Counted from the first letter of the stretch, positions 6,336 to 13,595 are shown. The stretch: DNA of 14,241 nucleotides from CAZBKJ01 sp964492495 (GCA_964492495.1 CAZBKJ010000030.1:1-14241), one strand, 5' to 3'. Notes: generated by a model not told the origin, from the letters alone. Numbers and translations: made by a program.

Positions 6336-7727
6336 CTACAGTGTCTTCGCCTTCTCCACCGCATCTTCAATGGTTCCAACCATATAGAATGCTTGTTCTG
6401 GAAGATCGTCGTGTTTGCCATCTAAGATTTCTCTAAATGATCGTACAGTGTCAGAAACCTTCACGTATTTTCCTGGGATATTGGTAAAGACTTCTCCGAC
6501 GAAAAATGGTTGTGACAAAAATCTCTGGATTTTTCGCGCACGTGTGACAGTCAACTTATCAGCGTCTGAGAGTTCATCGATACCAAGAATCGCGATAATG
6601 TCTTGCAGTTCTTTGTAGCGCTGAAGCACTTTTTGGACTCCACGTGAGACATCAAAGTGCTCTTGTCCAACCACGTCAGGAGTCAAGATTTTACTGCTAC
6701 TTGCGAGTGGATCCACCGCTGGGAAGAGTGCTTGCTCAGCGAGTGCTCGGTCAAGTGAGATCGTCGAATCAAGGTGCGAGAATGTCGTTGCTGGTGCAGG
6801 ATCGGTATAGTCATCAGCAGGCACATACACAGCTTGCAGTGACGTGATCGACCCTTTTTTTGTACTGGTAATACGTTCTTGAAGAGCTGCCATTTCGGTT
6901 GCCAAGTTTGGTTGGTATCCAACAGCAGATGGAATACGACCAAGGAGAGCCGACACTTCTGATCCAGCTTGTGAGAAGCGGAAAATATTGTCAACAAACA
7001 AAAGCACATCTTCTCCACGTTCATCACGATAGTATTCAGCCATTGCAAGAGCGGTGAGTGCAATACGAAGACGATTACCTGGTGGTTCATTCATCTGTCC
7101 GAAACACATGATCGTGTTTTTCAAGACTCCTGAATCTTCCATTTCGTGATAGAGATCGTTTCCTTCACGACTTCTCTCACCGACTCCAGCAAACACTGAG
7201 TGTCCACTGTGTTCTTCAGCGATGTTACGAATGAGTTCTTGGATGATGACTGTTTTTCCAACACCTGCTCCTCCGAATGCAGCAGTTTTTCCACCACGGG
7301 CAAATGGAGCAATGAGATCAATCACTTTGATTCCAGTTTCCAAAATCTGTGCTGAGTTTTCTTGCTCGGTGAGTGATGGTGCTGGTTTGTGAATTGGAGA
7401 AAATTCTTTGGCATTCACTGGGCCTTTGTTGTCGATTGGATCACCCGTGACATTAAAGATACGACCAAGTGTGGCATCCCCGACTGGAACCATGATTGGT
7501 GCTCCAGTGTCTTCGACTTCTGTCCCACGGATAATTCCTTCTGTGGGGCCAAGGGCGATGGTACGGACTTCGTCCTTTGAGAGCTGTTGTTCGACTTCCA
7601 GCGTCAAAATCTTGCCATCTTTGAGGGTCAAATGCAGAGCGTTGTAGATCGCTGGCAAGTGATCGTCAAATCTGACGTCAATGACAGGTCCGATGATTTG
7701 GGTGATAGTACCTAGATGTTTTGCCAT
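6336..7727 (-). CDS. atpD: ATP synthase beta subunit
   Basis: Beta carries the catalytic nucleotide sites of F1. The 463-aa protein has the normal length. Its P-loop is GGAGVGKT (152-159), the catalytic glutamate is E184 in GVGERSREGND, and Walker B is LLFVDNIFRF (242-251). The motif DELSDAD (384-390) replaces DELSEED, the element that contacts epsilon. The start ATG (7725-7727) has GGAG about seven bases upstream. It follows atpG by 41 bases, the standard order. All catalytic features are intact, so the enzyme should be functional. Confidence 0.98.
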   Translation of the reverse strand: MAKHLGTITQIIGPVIDVRFDDHLPAIYNALHLTLKDGKILTLEVEQQLSKDEVRTIALGPTEGIIRGTEVEDTGAPIMVPVGDATLGRIFNVTGDPIDNKGPVNAKEFSPIHKPAPSLTEQENSAQILETGIKVIDLIAPFARGGKTAAFGGAGVGKTVIIQELIRNIAEEHSGHSVFAGVGERSREGNDLYHEMEDSGVLKNTIMCFGQMNEPPGNRLRIALTALAMAEYYRDERGEDVLLFVDNIFRFSQAGSEVSALLGRIPSAVGYQPNLATEMAALQERITSTKKGSITSLQAVYVPADDYTDPAPATTFSHLDSTISLDRALAEQALFPAVDPLASSSKILTPDVVGQEHFDVSRGVQKVLQRYKELQDIIAILGIDELSDADKLTVTRARKIQRFLSQPFFVGEVFTNIPGKYVKVSDTVRSFREILDGKHDDLPEQAFYMVGTIEDAVEKAKTL

Positions 7728-7768
7728 ATATGCTCCAATTATTTAACTCCTATTCAGATGACATAGTT

Positions 7769-8647
7769 TTATACAGTCATTGCTGCTGTGGTAATATCCA
7801 GCAGTTCACTGGTGATTCCCGCTTGTCTACTCTTATTATACTCGAGTTTAAGTGATCCGACGATATCTTTGGCATTGTCACTGGCATTCTTCATTGAGAC
7901 CATACGTGCACTGTGTTCACTTGCCTTTGCTTCAAGCATGATTTGAAAGAATCCGTTTTCCGTATAAAACGGCAACAAAAAGTTCAAGATCTCAGTTGGA
8001 TTTGGTTCAAACGTATATTCTTTCTTTTCCATGGGCTTTTTTGGTTGTGGAATCATACCCTGGGCACTCACATTTTGTACCGCTATTGGGAGCAAGTTGT
8101 TTATTTCTGGAGTCTGAGACAAGGTGCTGACAAACTGCATGTGAAGACATCTGACACTACCAAACTCTCCACTTAAGAATCCCTTCACAAAGACTTCTGC
8201 AATTGGGAGCACATCAGAAAGTGACAACCGATCTGGCAAACCGTTAAACTCAGCTACGAGTGGGAATCCATACTTGATTGCAAACTCTCTGGCTTTTTTC
8301 CCGACGGCCAAGATTTTTGGTGTTCGCATGACTTTGAGCTCTGAGAGTGCAGCACGAAACAAGTTTGCATTCAGACTTCCTGCAAGTCCTCTATCGGTTG
8401 AGATAACGATAAGTAGCTCTGGTGCCGTTGGGTTTCCGGCTTGAAGCAAGGTGTGCAAAGAACTGTCTGTATTGGTTCCAATCGTATGAAGCATTTCAAG
8501 GAGTTTATGGGTGTATGGGCGTGACGCGAGCGCTTGTTCTTGGCTTCGTCGCATCTTTGAGGCTGCCACCATTTCCATCGCTTTTGTAATCTTTGCGATG
8601 TTTGTTGCTGACTTGATGCGGGATTTGATAAGTCGTGCTTGTGCCAT
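7769..8647 (-). CDS. atpG: ATP synthase gamma subunit
   Basis: Gamma is the rotating shaft that couples the c-ring to the alpha3-beta3 head. The 292-aa length is normal. The N-terminal helix has the family signature (RIKSATNIAKITKAMEMVA, residues 10-28) and the C-terminal helix ends SELLDITTAAMTV after NASDNAKDIV. The central part is the Rossmann-like domain (LLIVISTDRGLAGSLN, 78-93). The ATG lies five bases after the stop of the 112-aa gene, with no distinct Shine-Dalgarno sequence. Translation is therefore probably coupled to that extra gene. Confidence 0.97.
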   Translation of the reverse strand: MAQARLIKSRIKSATNIAKITKAMEMVAASKMRRSQEQALASRPYTHKLLEMLHTIGTNTDSSLHTLLQAGNPTAPELLIVISTDRGLAGSLNANLFRAALSELKVMRTPKILAVGKKAREFAIKYGFPLVAEFNGLPDRLSLSDVLPIAEVFVKGFLSGEFGSVRCLHMQFVSTLSQTPEINNLLPIAVQNVSAQGMIPQPKKPMEKKEYTFEPNPTEILNFLLPFYTENGFFQIMLEAKASEHSARMVSMKNASDNAKDIVGSLKLEYNKSRQAGITSELLDITTAAMTV

Positions 8648-8652
8648 ACGAG

Positions 8653-8991
8653 CTATGTTCTTTCTTGACGGTTGATCAGCACGTACATTCCCTGGACGTA
8701 CTCGTCAAAAATCTCTCCACCATTCTTTCTATTTCGATTACTCATTCCCAGTTTTATTTGCATTCCATCTCGTTCAAATTGATAAGCAGGATCTTTTTGT
8801 AGCTCTTCAAAAGTATCAGGTAAAGAACCTTTAAGCTCACGTACCACTTCTGTAAAAGAAAAATAAAGAATGGTTGTGAGACCTCCTACATCAAATGTTC
8901 GTGAAACAGTGTTTAGTTTGAATTTTTCTTCGACATCTTTGTACACTTCTGCTGATGGAATTCGAATCTTCTCAACATCGACTTGTATCAT
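8653..8991 (-). CDS. Hypothetical protein between atpA and atpG, 112 aa
   Basis: I do not recognise this protein. It looks like a small soluble alpha/beta fold: MIQVDVEKIRIPS, then TFDVGGLTTILYFSFTEVVRELKG (residues 32-55), then an acidic helix and a C-terminal GMYVLINRQ strand. There is no cysteine, signal or membrane helix. It starts 10 bases after the atpA stop and ends five bases before the atpG ATG, so it is embedded in the operon and probably coupled. Three lines counted by eye give 33-37% GC, against 42-52% for three lines of atpA. Canonical operons have nothing at this junction. Confidence 0.75.
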   Translation of the reverse strand: MIQVDVEKIRIPSAEVYKDVEEKFKLNTVSRTFDVGGLTTILYFSFTEVVRELKGSLPDTFEELQKDPAYQFERDGMQIKLGMSNRNRKNGGEIFDEYVQGMYVLINRQERT

Positions 8992-9001
8992 AGGTGCAAC
9001 T

Positions 9002-10501
9002 TTATGCTTCCATCATCAATTCACTGTGTGTGTTATTAAACTTCTCGATAAGTTGTTTTAGGGTGCTTTCGATAGCTTCGTTGAGTTTTTGTTCTTTGAG
9101 GATTTGTTCTGACACCTTCTGTCCATCAACACTGAAGAACTCCAAGAATTCTTGTTCCCAGGTGACGACGGATTCTTTTTTCACGTTGTCCAAGTATCCA
9201 CGGGTTCCTGCATAGATGACCGCAATTTGCTCGGTGACTGCAAGTGGTCTGTCCCATCCTTGTTTCAAAAGCTCAGTAAGTCTTTGTCCTCTATCGATAC
9301 TTGCTTTGGTTTTTGGATCCAAGTCAGATGAGAATTGTGAGAAGGCTTCAAGCTCTCGAAACTGTGCAAGATCAAGCTTCATGGATCCGGCCACTTGCTT
9401 CATGGCTTTAATCTGTGCACTTCCTCCGACACGAGACACGGAGTTTCCAACGTTGATTGCAGGTTTGATACCGGCGTTAAAGAGAGCTGATTCTAGGTAG
9501 ATCTGTCCATCGGTGATGGAAATGACGTTTGTTGGAATGTATGCAGAGATGTCACCGGCTTGCGTTTCGATGATTGGAAGAGCGGTGATTGATCCCCCAC
9601 CATACTCTTTATCAAGTCGACAGGCTCTCTCAAGGAGTCTACTGTGAAGATAAAAGACATCTCCAGGATATGCTTCACGGCCTGAAGGTCGGCGCAACAA
9701 AAGTGAAACTTCACGGTATGCGACAGCATGTTTTGACAAATCATCGTAGATAATCAAGACATCTTTTCCTTGATCAAGGAAATACTCTGCGATTGCTGTT
9801 CCAGCGTATGGTGCTAAGAACTGCATGGCTGCAGGATCAGAAGCAGCAGCGGAAACAATCACTGTATAGTCCATTGCCCCGAAGCGCTCAAGCAAAGCTG
9901 TGGTTTGAGCCAAGAACGATTGTTTCTGTCCGATCGCTACGTACACACAGATAACTCCATTGCCTTTTTGGTTGATCATGGTGGTGAGCGCCACAGCTGA
10001 TTTGCCTGTTCCACGATCTCCAATGATCAGTTCTCGCTGTCCACGTCCAACAGGGATCATGGCATCAATTGCCTTAATACCAGTTTGAAGCGGAACAGAC
10101 ACAGATTTACGATTGATCACACCAGGAGCAATTTTTTCCAATGGTTCGTACTTGGAGATTTCAAATGCAGCTTTTCCATCGATGGCATATCCAAGAGAGT
10201 TGACGACACGACCAACGATTTGGTCACCAACTCCAACAGACAAAATTCTTCCGGTGGTTTTGACTTCTTGTCCGGTCGCCAGCCCAGTACTATCTGAGAG
10301 TAAGATCACACCAACCTCGGTTTTGGAGAGGTTGAATGCAAGTCCTTCTTTTCCATTTTCAAATCGAACAACTTCTCCCATCATGACATCATCAAGCCCT
10401 GAGACTTTGACAATTCCATCTCCAAGAGACGTAATTATTCCGACACTCTCGACTTGGGTGGTGAATGTGGTGGTTTTGATTTGATCGAAATGTGTTTTCA
10501 T
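9002..10501 (-). CDS. atpA: ATP synthase alpha subunit
   Basis: Alpha forms the non-catalytic nucleotide sites of F1 and contributes the arginine finger. The 499-aa protein has its P-loop GDRGTGKS at 161-168, Walker B LIIYDDLSKHA (249-259) and SVSRVGGSAQ (354-363) with R357 equivalent to E. coli R376. The conserved GIITSLGDG begins at residue 21, where E. coli has the matching segment at about residue 29. The N-terminal extension that normally binds the delta subunit is therefore shorter and not obviously similar. This fits with the truncated delta gene upstream. Its ATG overlaps the stop of the 104-aa gene as ATGA, so its translation is probably coupled to that gene. Confidence 0.98.
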   Translation of the reverse strand: MKTHFDQIKTTTFTTQVESVGIITSLGDGIVKVSGLDDVMMGEVVRFENGKEGLAFNLSKTEVGVILLSDSTGLATGQEVKTTGRILSVGVGDQIVGRVVNSLGYAIDGKAAFEISKYEPLEKIAPGVINRKSVSVPLQTGIKAIDAMIPVGRGQRELIIGDRGTGKSAVALTTMINQKGNGVICVYVAIGQKQSFLAQTTALLERFGAMDYTVIVSAAASDPAAMQFLAPYAGTAIAEYFLDQGKDVLIIYDDLSKHAVAYREVSLLLRRPSGREAYPGDVFYLHSRLLERACRLDKEYGGGSITALPIIETQAGDISAYIPTNVISITDGQIYLESALFNAGIKPAINVGNSVSRVGGSAQIKAMKQVAGSMKLDLAQFRELEAFSQFSSDLDPKTKASIDRGQRLTELLKQGWDRPLAVTEQIAVIYAGTRGYLDNVKKESVVTWEQEFLEFFSVDGQKVSEQILKEQKLNEAIESTLKQLIEKFNNTHSELMMEA

Positions 10502-10812
10502 AGACGGGGATTTTCTGCTCTGTTATGATCGAATGCTATATTTCCTGTTCCTCGTGATTCTGAAATAAAAATACCAAATATGTCCATTCCTACTGACTCG
10601 AGATTAAGTTCTTTTTCTTGTATTAGAGTTTTGTCTCTCTTAGCGCGTTTTTCATTCCACCACTTCAAATACATTTCTCCGGCTTTTTTGTTCCTAGTCG
10701 TATCTTTTAGAATCAGTTGTAATGCATCTTTGTGCGTTGCTACAAATTCGAGAATTCGTTTATTCTGTTTTTCTATCTTCTCTGCGTCATACCCTATTTC
10801 TTGCGGTGACAT
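10498..10812 (-). CDS. Hypothetical protein between delta and alpha genes, 104 aa
   Basis: I do not recognise this protein. The first 65 residues look helical and basic (EKIEKQNKRILEFVATHKDA; KWWNEKRAKRDKTLIQEK). The last 40 are mixed and end in an asparagine/arginine-rich tail. There is no cysteine and no membrane segment. The ATG lies one base after the delta stop (TAAtATG) and the TGA overlaps the atpA ATG, so it is locked into the operon. Four lines counted by eye give 30-38% GC, below atpA and the delta fragment. It sits next to a delta gene without its N-terminal domain, so a replacement role in holding alpha is conceivable, but nothing in the sequence shows it. Confidence 0.75.
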   Translation of the reverse strand: MSPQEIGYDAEKIEKQNKRILEFVATHKDALQLILKDTTRNKKAGEMYLKWWNEKRAKRDKTLIQEKELNLESVGMDIFGIFISESRGTGNIAFDHNRAENPRL

Positions 10813-10813
10813 A

Positions 10814-11026
10814 TTAAGATTGTAGTGCTTTCTCTACTTGTTGTACTTTTCCAGCCAGTGACAAATCAATTCTTTTTCCACCCATTGTGACACGCAGCCC
10901 ACCAATGATGGCAGGGTTGATGACATAGGAAAATGTCGCATCACTGTATTTTTTTGACAGTATGCTTTCTATTTCTTTGTGTTCTGCTGTTTCAAGCTTG
11001 ATGGCGGATTCAATGAGTATGTTCAT
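10814..11026 (-). CDS. atpH: ATP synthase delta subunit, C-terminal domain only
   Basis: The 70-aa product matches only the C-terminal domain of delta/OSCP. It begins at the beta-strand of that domain (MNILIESAIKL), continues through a helix, and carries the signature NPAIIGGLRVTMGGKRIDLS (37-56) and the terminal helix. Normal delta is about 175-180 aa. Its six-helix N-terminal domain, which binds the alpha N-terminus, is absent. The adjacent upstream gene ends three bases before this ATG and does not resemble that domain. The C-terminal domain is the part that contacts subunit b, whose own C-terminus looks intact here. The reading frame is clean and the base composition normal for the operon, so it looks like a maintained short gene, not recent decay. 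Recognition is by the IGG motif and position. Confidence 0.82.
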   Translation of the reverse strand: MNILIESAIKLETAEHKEIESILSKKYSDATFSYVINPAIIGGLRVTMGGKRIDLSLAGKVQQVEKALQS

Positions 11027-11029
11027 ACA

Positions 11030-11326
11030 TTATTTTATTTCAAAAATTGTAGTATTTTCGACGATTCCAAGTTCTAAAGGTCCGCATTGCTCAGCGCTCA
11101 TTTGTATCACAGTTCGTCCAAGTTCAGTCTCACCAAGGTCAAGAATTACTCGTGTTTTGACACACTCAGGATCGTTTAGTGCAGTCTGCACTTCTGCTGG
11201 TGTTGCCTCAGAAGCAGTACTCCCTCCTGATACAAGTAAAAGAGACAACCCGATCAGCCATGCAATATCTTTTCGTTGAAAAGAATTAGGGCTAGTATCT
11301 CTTCCTTGTTCTCGACCTCTTTTCAT
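11030..11326 (-). CDS. Small exported or membrane-anchored protein, 98 aa
   Basis: I do not recognise this protein. A basic N-terminus (MKRGREQGRD...QRKD) precedes one hydrophobic segment, residues 21-35 (IAWLIGLSLLLVSGG), then STASEA, which could be a signal-peptidase I site. There is no lipobox cysteine. The rest, about 60 residues, would lie outside the membrane and contains two cysteines, C55 and C81, which could form a disulfide. It starts three bases after the atpF stop and ends three bases before the truncated delta ATG, occupying the place where the delta N-terminal domain would be encoded. The sequence does not look like that all-helical domain. The composition is similar to the atp genes. 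Confidence 0.7.
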   Translation of the reverse strand: MKRGREQGRDTSPNSFQRKDIAWLIGLSLLLVSGGSTASEATPAEVQTALNDPECVKTRVILDLGETELGRTVIQMSAEQCGPLELGIVENTTIFEIK

Positions 11327-11329
11327 ATC

Positions 11330-11815
11330 TTATGCAATTTTGCCCAGTTCTTTGATTGAACTACTAATAAGTGCTTTGTGTGTTTTCTCACTGACTTCTG
11401 CTCCCAACACCTTTGAGGCAATCGCAATAGAGAGTGAGCTTACTTGCTTTTCCATCTGTTCCATCATGGCTTTCTTTTCACTTGCCATTTTTTGGAGTTC
11501 TTTTTCTTTCAGCTGTGCGACTTCTTCTTTTGCTTCCTTGGTGAGCTTGTTTTTGAGCTCTTTTGCATCGGCTCTGGCTTGCTCAATGACAGCTTGGGCA
11601 TCTTTTTCTGTCTGAGTTTTTGCCTTTTTCTTCATGTTCTCCACGTCTTCTCGCTCACGAAGTGTTTCCTCTGCTGCCTTCGCTGCATCTTCTGTTTTTT
11701 GACGTCTCTCATCAAGCATCTTGGTGATAGGTTTGGCCAAAAAGTAGGTGAGTGCCACAAACACCACACCAAAGTTGATGATTTGAAAAAGTATTTGTGC
11801 AATATTTATTTCCAT
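11330..11815 (-). CDS. atpF: ATP synthase b subunit
   Basis: Subunit b forms the peripheral stalk that ties the a subunit to the F1 head. The 161-aa protein has one N-terminal membrane helix (about residues 5-27, IAQILFQIINFGVVFVALTY) followed by KPITKMLDERRQK and a long, highly charged coiled coil. The C-terminal segment (IASKVLGAEVSEKTHKALI) is the region that binds delta in other species and appears intact. The open frame extends to a TTG at 11839, but the ATG at 11813-11815 is placed where family members begin and has AGGA eight bases upstream. Only one b gene is present, so a homodimeric stalk is expected. Confidence 0.95.
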   Translation of the reverse strand: MEINIAQILFQIINFGVVFVALTYFLAKPITKMLDERRQKTEDAAKAAEETLREREDVENMKKKAKTQTEKDAQAVIEQARADAKELKNKLTKEAKEEVAQLKEKELQKMASEKKAMMEQMEKQVSSLSIAIASKVLGAEVSEKTHKALISSSIKELGKIA

Positions 11816-11851
11816 AATCGTATTCCTGCTTGGAGGCAAGAGCCTTTATAG

Positions 11852-12070
11852 TTAAACGAATTTTATAATCAGCGCAACGACCAAGGCGTAAATAGCAACA
11901 GCTTCAGCGAATGCCATACCCAAGATCATGTTTGTCTGAATTTTGCTTGCTGCTTCAGGATTGCGTCCAATAGCTTCGACTGCTTTTCCAGCAATCATTC
12001 CAATACCAATAGCAGGGCCAAATGCTCCGACGGCAATTGCGATACCCATGGCAATATTTTGTGTTTCCAT
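11852..12070 (-). CDS. atpE: ATP synthase c subunit, proton type
   Basis: The 72-aa hairpin protein forms the rotor ring in the membrane. TM1 is residues about 6-30, the polar loop is GRNPEAA (35-41) and TM2 is about 47-70. The ion-binding carboxylate is E56 in FAEAVAIYALVVALI. In sodium-type rings a glutamine in TM1 and a Ser/Thr beside the glutamate bind the ion. Here the glutamine position is I23 and the residue after E56 is alanine, so proton coupling is the better reading. AGGG lies about ten bases upstream of the ATG. It lies between atpB and atpF, with gaps of 48 and 36 bases. Confidence 0.97.
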   Translation of the reverse strand: METQNIAMGIAIAVGAFGPAIGIGMIAGKAVEAIGRNPEAASKIQTNMILGMAFAEAVAIYALVVALIIKFV

Positions 12071-12118
12071 ATCTTTTTCCCTGTACGATTGTTGTACAAG
12101 GATCCTTTTTATAAACGA

Positions 12119-13039
12119 TTAATGTTCTTCTCCGTGTCCGATTGTTGCCAGATTAAAGAACACGAGAGAAAGCATAGAAAAGACGAGGGCTTGAATAAAG
12201 CCAACAAACAACTCCAAGCCATAAAATGGCATAGGAACGATGACCGGTACAAGAAATGTCATAACAGCCAAGAGAACTTCACCTGCAAAGATGTTTCCAA
12301 ACAAACGGAACGCAAATGACATGATTTTGGCTACTTCAAGGATGGTTTCCAACACACCTACAAAGAACATAATCGGACTGGTGAAATTGATATATTTAGT
12401 CAAGTATGAGAGCCCTAAGTGCTTCAATCCATAGTATTGAGTAAGCACAACGCTGATGATGGCGAGCGCTAAAGTCGTATTCAAATCAGCGGTTCCCGCA
12501 CGAAAATATGGAACAAAGACACCTTCAGACGCAGCTTCCTCTTCTTCTGCATGCTCTTCTGTGATTTCAGCTTGAGTGCCTTCTAGTGGTACCACACTTT
12601 CCTCTAGTGGTTCTGTGTGATCATCTTCTGCTGTTACTGCTTCTACAAGTTTGGGTGCAAACGGACTGGTGGCTGATGCATGAGCTGGTGCTTCTCCGTG
12701 TTCTCGAAACCCGATGGTTCCTACCCCTGGAAGGAGTCCGATCCAGTTATTGATGGCAATAAAGAGAAAAAACGATAGAACTATAGGAAGAAACTCTTTT
12801 GCTCTTGAGGCAGAACCGGTAATATCTCGACATAAATTCAGTACACCTTCAACGATCAACTCTGCAAAAGTTTGAAATCTGCCTGGTTTTCCGGTAGTTG
12901 TCAGTGACGAACGAACTGCTAGAGTGAATAGGACAATGAGAGCAGTGACGATCGTACTTGTCAGTATAGAGTTGCTTACCACAAGAGGGCCAATATCAAA
13001 GAGGCGCTCAGCAGAAATGGAAATGTGGAGTGATGACAT
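12119..13039 (-). CDS. atpB: ATP synthase a subunit with an acidic loop insertion
   Basis: Subunit a provides the two half-channels for protons beside the c-ring. The 306-aa protein has the essential arginine R245 in FAFRLFGNIFAGEV and the conserved TADLNTTLALA (183-193). Between GLLPGVG (101-107) and PYFRAGTADLN (177-187) there are about 70 residues where E. coli has a short loop. Part of it (133-172) is very acidic, including EEHAEEEE (161-168). By the usual topology this loop faces outside, near the proton entry path. I chose the ATG at 13037-13039. The frame runs to a TTG at 13096 but the added 19 residues are basic and polar and unlike the family. It is the first gene of the operon. Confidence 0.95.
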   Translation of the reverse strand: MSSLHISISAERLFDIGPLVVSNSILTSTIVTALIVLFTLAVRSSLTTTGKPGRFQTFAELIVEGVLNLCRDITGSASRAKEFLPIVLSFFLFIAINNWIGLLPGVGTIGFREHGEAPAHASATSPFAPKLVEAVTAEDDHTEPLEESVVPLEGTQAEITEEHAEEEEAASEGVFVPYFRAGTADLNTTLALAIISVVLTQYYGLKHLGLSYLTKYINFTSPIMFFVGVLETILEVAKIMSFAFRLFGNIFAGEVLLAVMTFLVPVIVPMPFYGLELFVGFIQALVFSMLSLVFFNLATIGHGEEH

Positions 13040-13112
13040 AATCAGTGTTTCTTTTGATTGTGTGTGCGACTTTTTTTGTAAACGCCATCTACTCAAGGGG
13101 GTTTACCGCAAT

Positions 13113-13140
13113 AGTATACAGGATAGATCAAGCAAGACAA
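13113..13140 (-). promoter_or_regulatory. Probable promoter of the atp operon
   Basis: On the minus strand, -35 TTGTCT (13135-13140, four of six matches) and -10 TATACT (13113-13118, five of six) lie 16 bases apart. Transcription would begin near 13106, leaving about 67 bases before the atpB ATG. The leader contains an inverted repeat GTAAAC (13078-13083) / GTTTAC (13101-13106). The promoter diverges from the tRNA unit on the other strand. Confidence 0.55.
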
Positions 13141-13183
13141 GATATTGAACCTAGTTTCCCCTGGATGATATACTACACAACAG

Positions 13184-13198
13184 CCTACAGTATGTAGG
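13184..13198. repeat. Small palindrome in the divergent intergenic region
   Basis: CCTACA-gta-TGTAGG is a perfect six-base-arm palindrome. It lies upstream of both the atp promoter and the tRNA leader, a place where an operator could sit. Nothing else supports that. Confidence 0.3.
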
Positions 13199-13232
13199 TT
13201 TCCCTTCGTCGCAGTCTATGTAAAATGTAGAA

Positions 13233-13260
13233 TTGCCCCATACAAGATTTGTAGTAGATT
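13233..13260 (+). promoter_or_regulatory. Possible promoter of the tRNA unit
   Basis: -35 TTGCCC (13233-13238) and -10 TAGATT (13255-13260) are 16 bases apart, each four of six against consensus. The spacing equals that of the two better promoters on the other strand. It would start transcription just before the first leader hairpin at 13272. Confidence 0.3.
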
Positions 13261-13271
13261 TTGTATCGAAA

Positions 13272-13339
13272 CAAAATTCCTTCGAGGAATTTTGAAGAGG
13301 AGGAACCACGAAACGGTTAGAGGTTTGTGAATACAAACC
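13272..13339 (+). ncRNA. Structured leader upstream of tRNA-Lys
   Basis: Two strong hairpins lie in the 100 bases before tRNA-Lys. The first has perfect 10-base arms, 13272-13281 (CAAAATTCCT) and 13285-13294 (AGGAATTTTG). The second is GGTTTGT-gaat-ACAAACC at 13322-13339. A weak AACC (13304-13307) / GGTT (13315-13318) pair lies between. No open frame is convincing here. It could be the 5' leader of the tRNA precursor, a small RNA, or the remnant of an inserted element. Confidence 0.4.
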
Positions 13340-13365
13340 CTCCGAAGTGAGTGTGTTCCGACGCG

Positions 13366-13437
13366 GGGCCCGTAGCTCAGTGGTAGAGCAGGAGCCTTTT
13401 AAGCTCTGTGTCGTGCGTTCGATCCGCACCGGGCTCA
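13366..13437 (+). tRNA. tRNA-Lys, anticodon TTT
   Basis: A full cloverleaf can be drawn. The acceptor GGGCCCG (13366-13372) pairs with CGGGCTC (13430-13436), with one G-U pair. The D arm is 13375-13389. The anticodon stem GGAGC/GCTCT encloses loop CTTTTAA with anticodon TTT at 13398-13400. The T arm is GTGCG-TTCGATC-CGCAC (13413-13429). The discriminator base is A (13437), as usual for lysine. CCA is not encoded. Its charging enzyme, the class I LysS, is encoded in the same window. Confidence 0.97.
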
Positions 13438-13440
13438 CAT

Positions 13441-13525
13441 CAATATTCAGTGAATATTGGTAGTTTTGCGTTTTGCGCAGAATTGGCACCCGAGCTAAGC
13501 TCGGGAAAGCCTCGCTTAGCGGGGC
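13441..13525 (+). repeat. Hairpin-rich spacer between the two tRNAs
   Basis: Three hairpins fill this spacer: CAATATTC-agt-GAATATTG (13441-13459), CCCGAGCT-a-AGCTCGGG (13489-13505), and GCCTCGC-tta-GCGGGGC (13509-13525). The last one uses the first three bases of tRNA-Glu, so it competes with the acceptor stem. GCTAAGC (13494-13500) can also pair with GCTTAGC (13514-13520) as an alternative. They may guide processing of the two-tRNA precursor. Confidence 0.5.
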
Positions 13526-13595
13526 CCCATCGTCTAGAGGCCTAGGACACCTGGTTTTCATCCAGGCAACCCGAGTTCGAATCTCGGTGGGGTCA
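13523..13595 (+). tRNA. tRNA-Glu, anticodon TTC
   Basis: The acceptor GGCCCCA (13523-13529) pairs with TGGGGTC (13588-13594), with one G-U pair. The anticodon stem CCTGG/CCAGG encloses TTTTCAT with anticodon TTC at 13557-13559. The T arm is CCGAG-TTCGAAT-CTCGG (13571-13587). The discriminator is A (13595), and CCA is not encoded. The last 17 bases, plus the following CA, recur exactly at 13957 and 14149. That marks this gene as the target of insertions. Confidence 0.96.

Noticed and set aside
10814..11326. Delta split in two by a frameshift, with its N-terminal domain in the 98-aa gene
   Set aside because: The 98-aa protein has a signal-like helix and a beta-looking tail, not six amphipathic helices, and it has its own start and stop.
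13040..13096. A longer atpB from an upstream TTG
   Set aside because: It adds 19 basic, polar residues unlike the family, and the ATG at 13039 begins the normal N-terminus.
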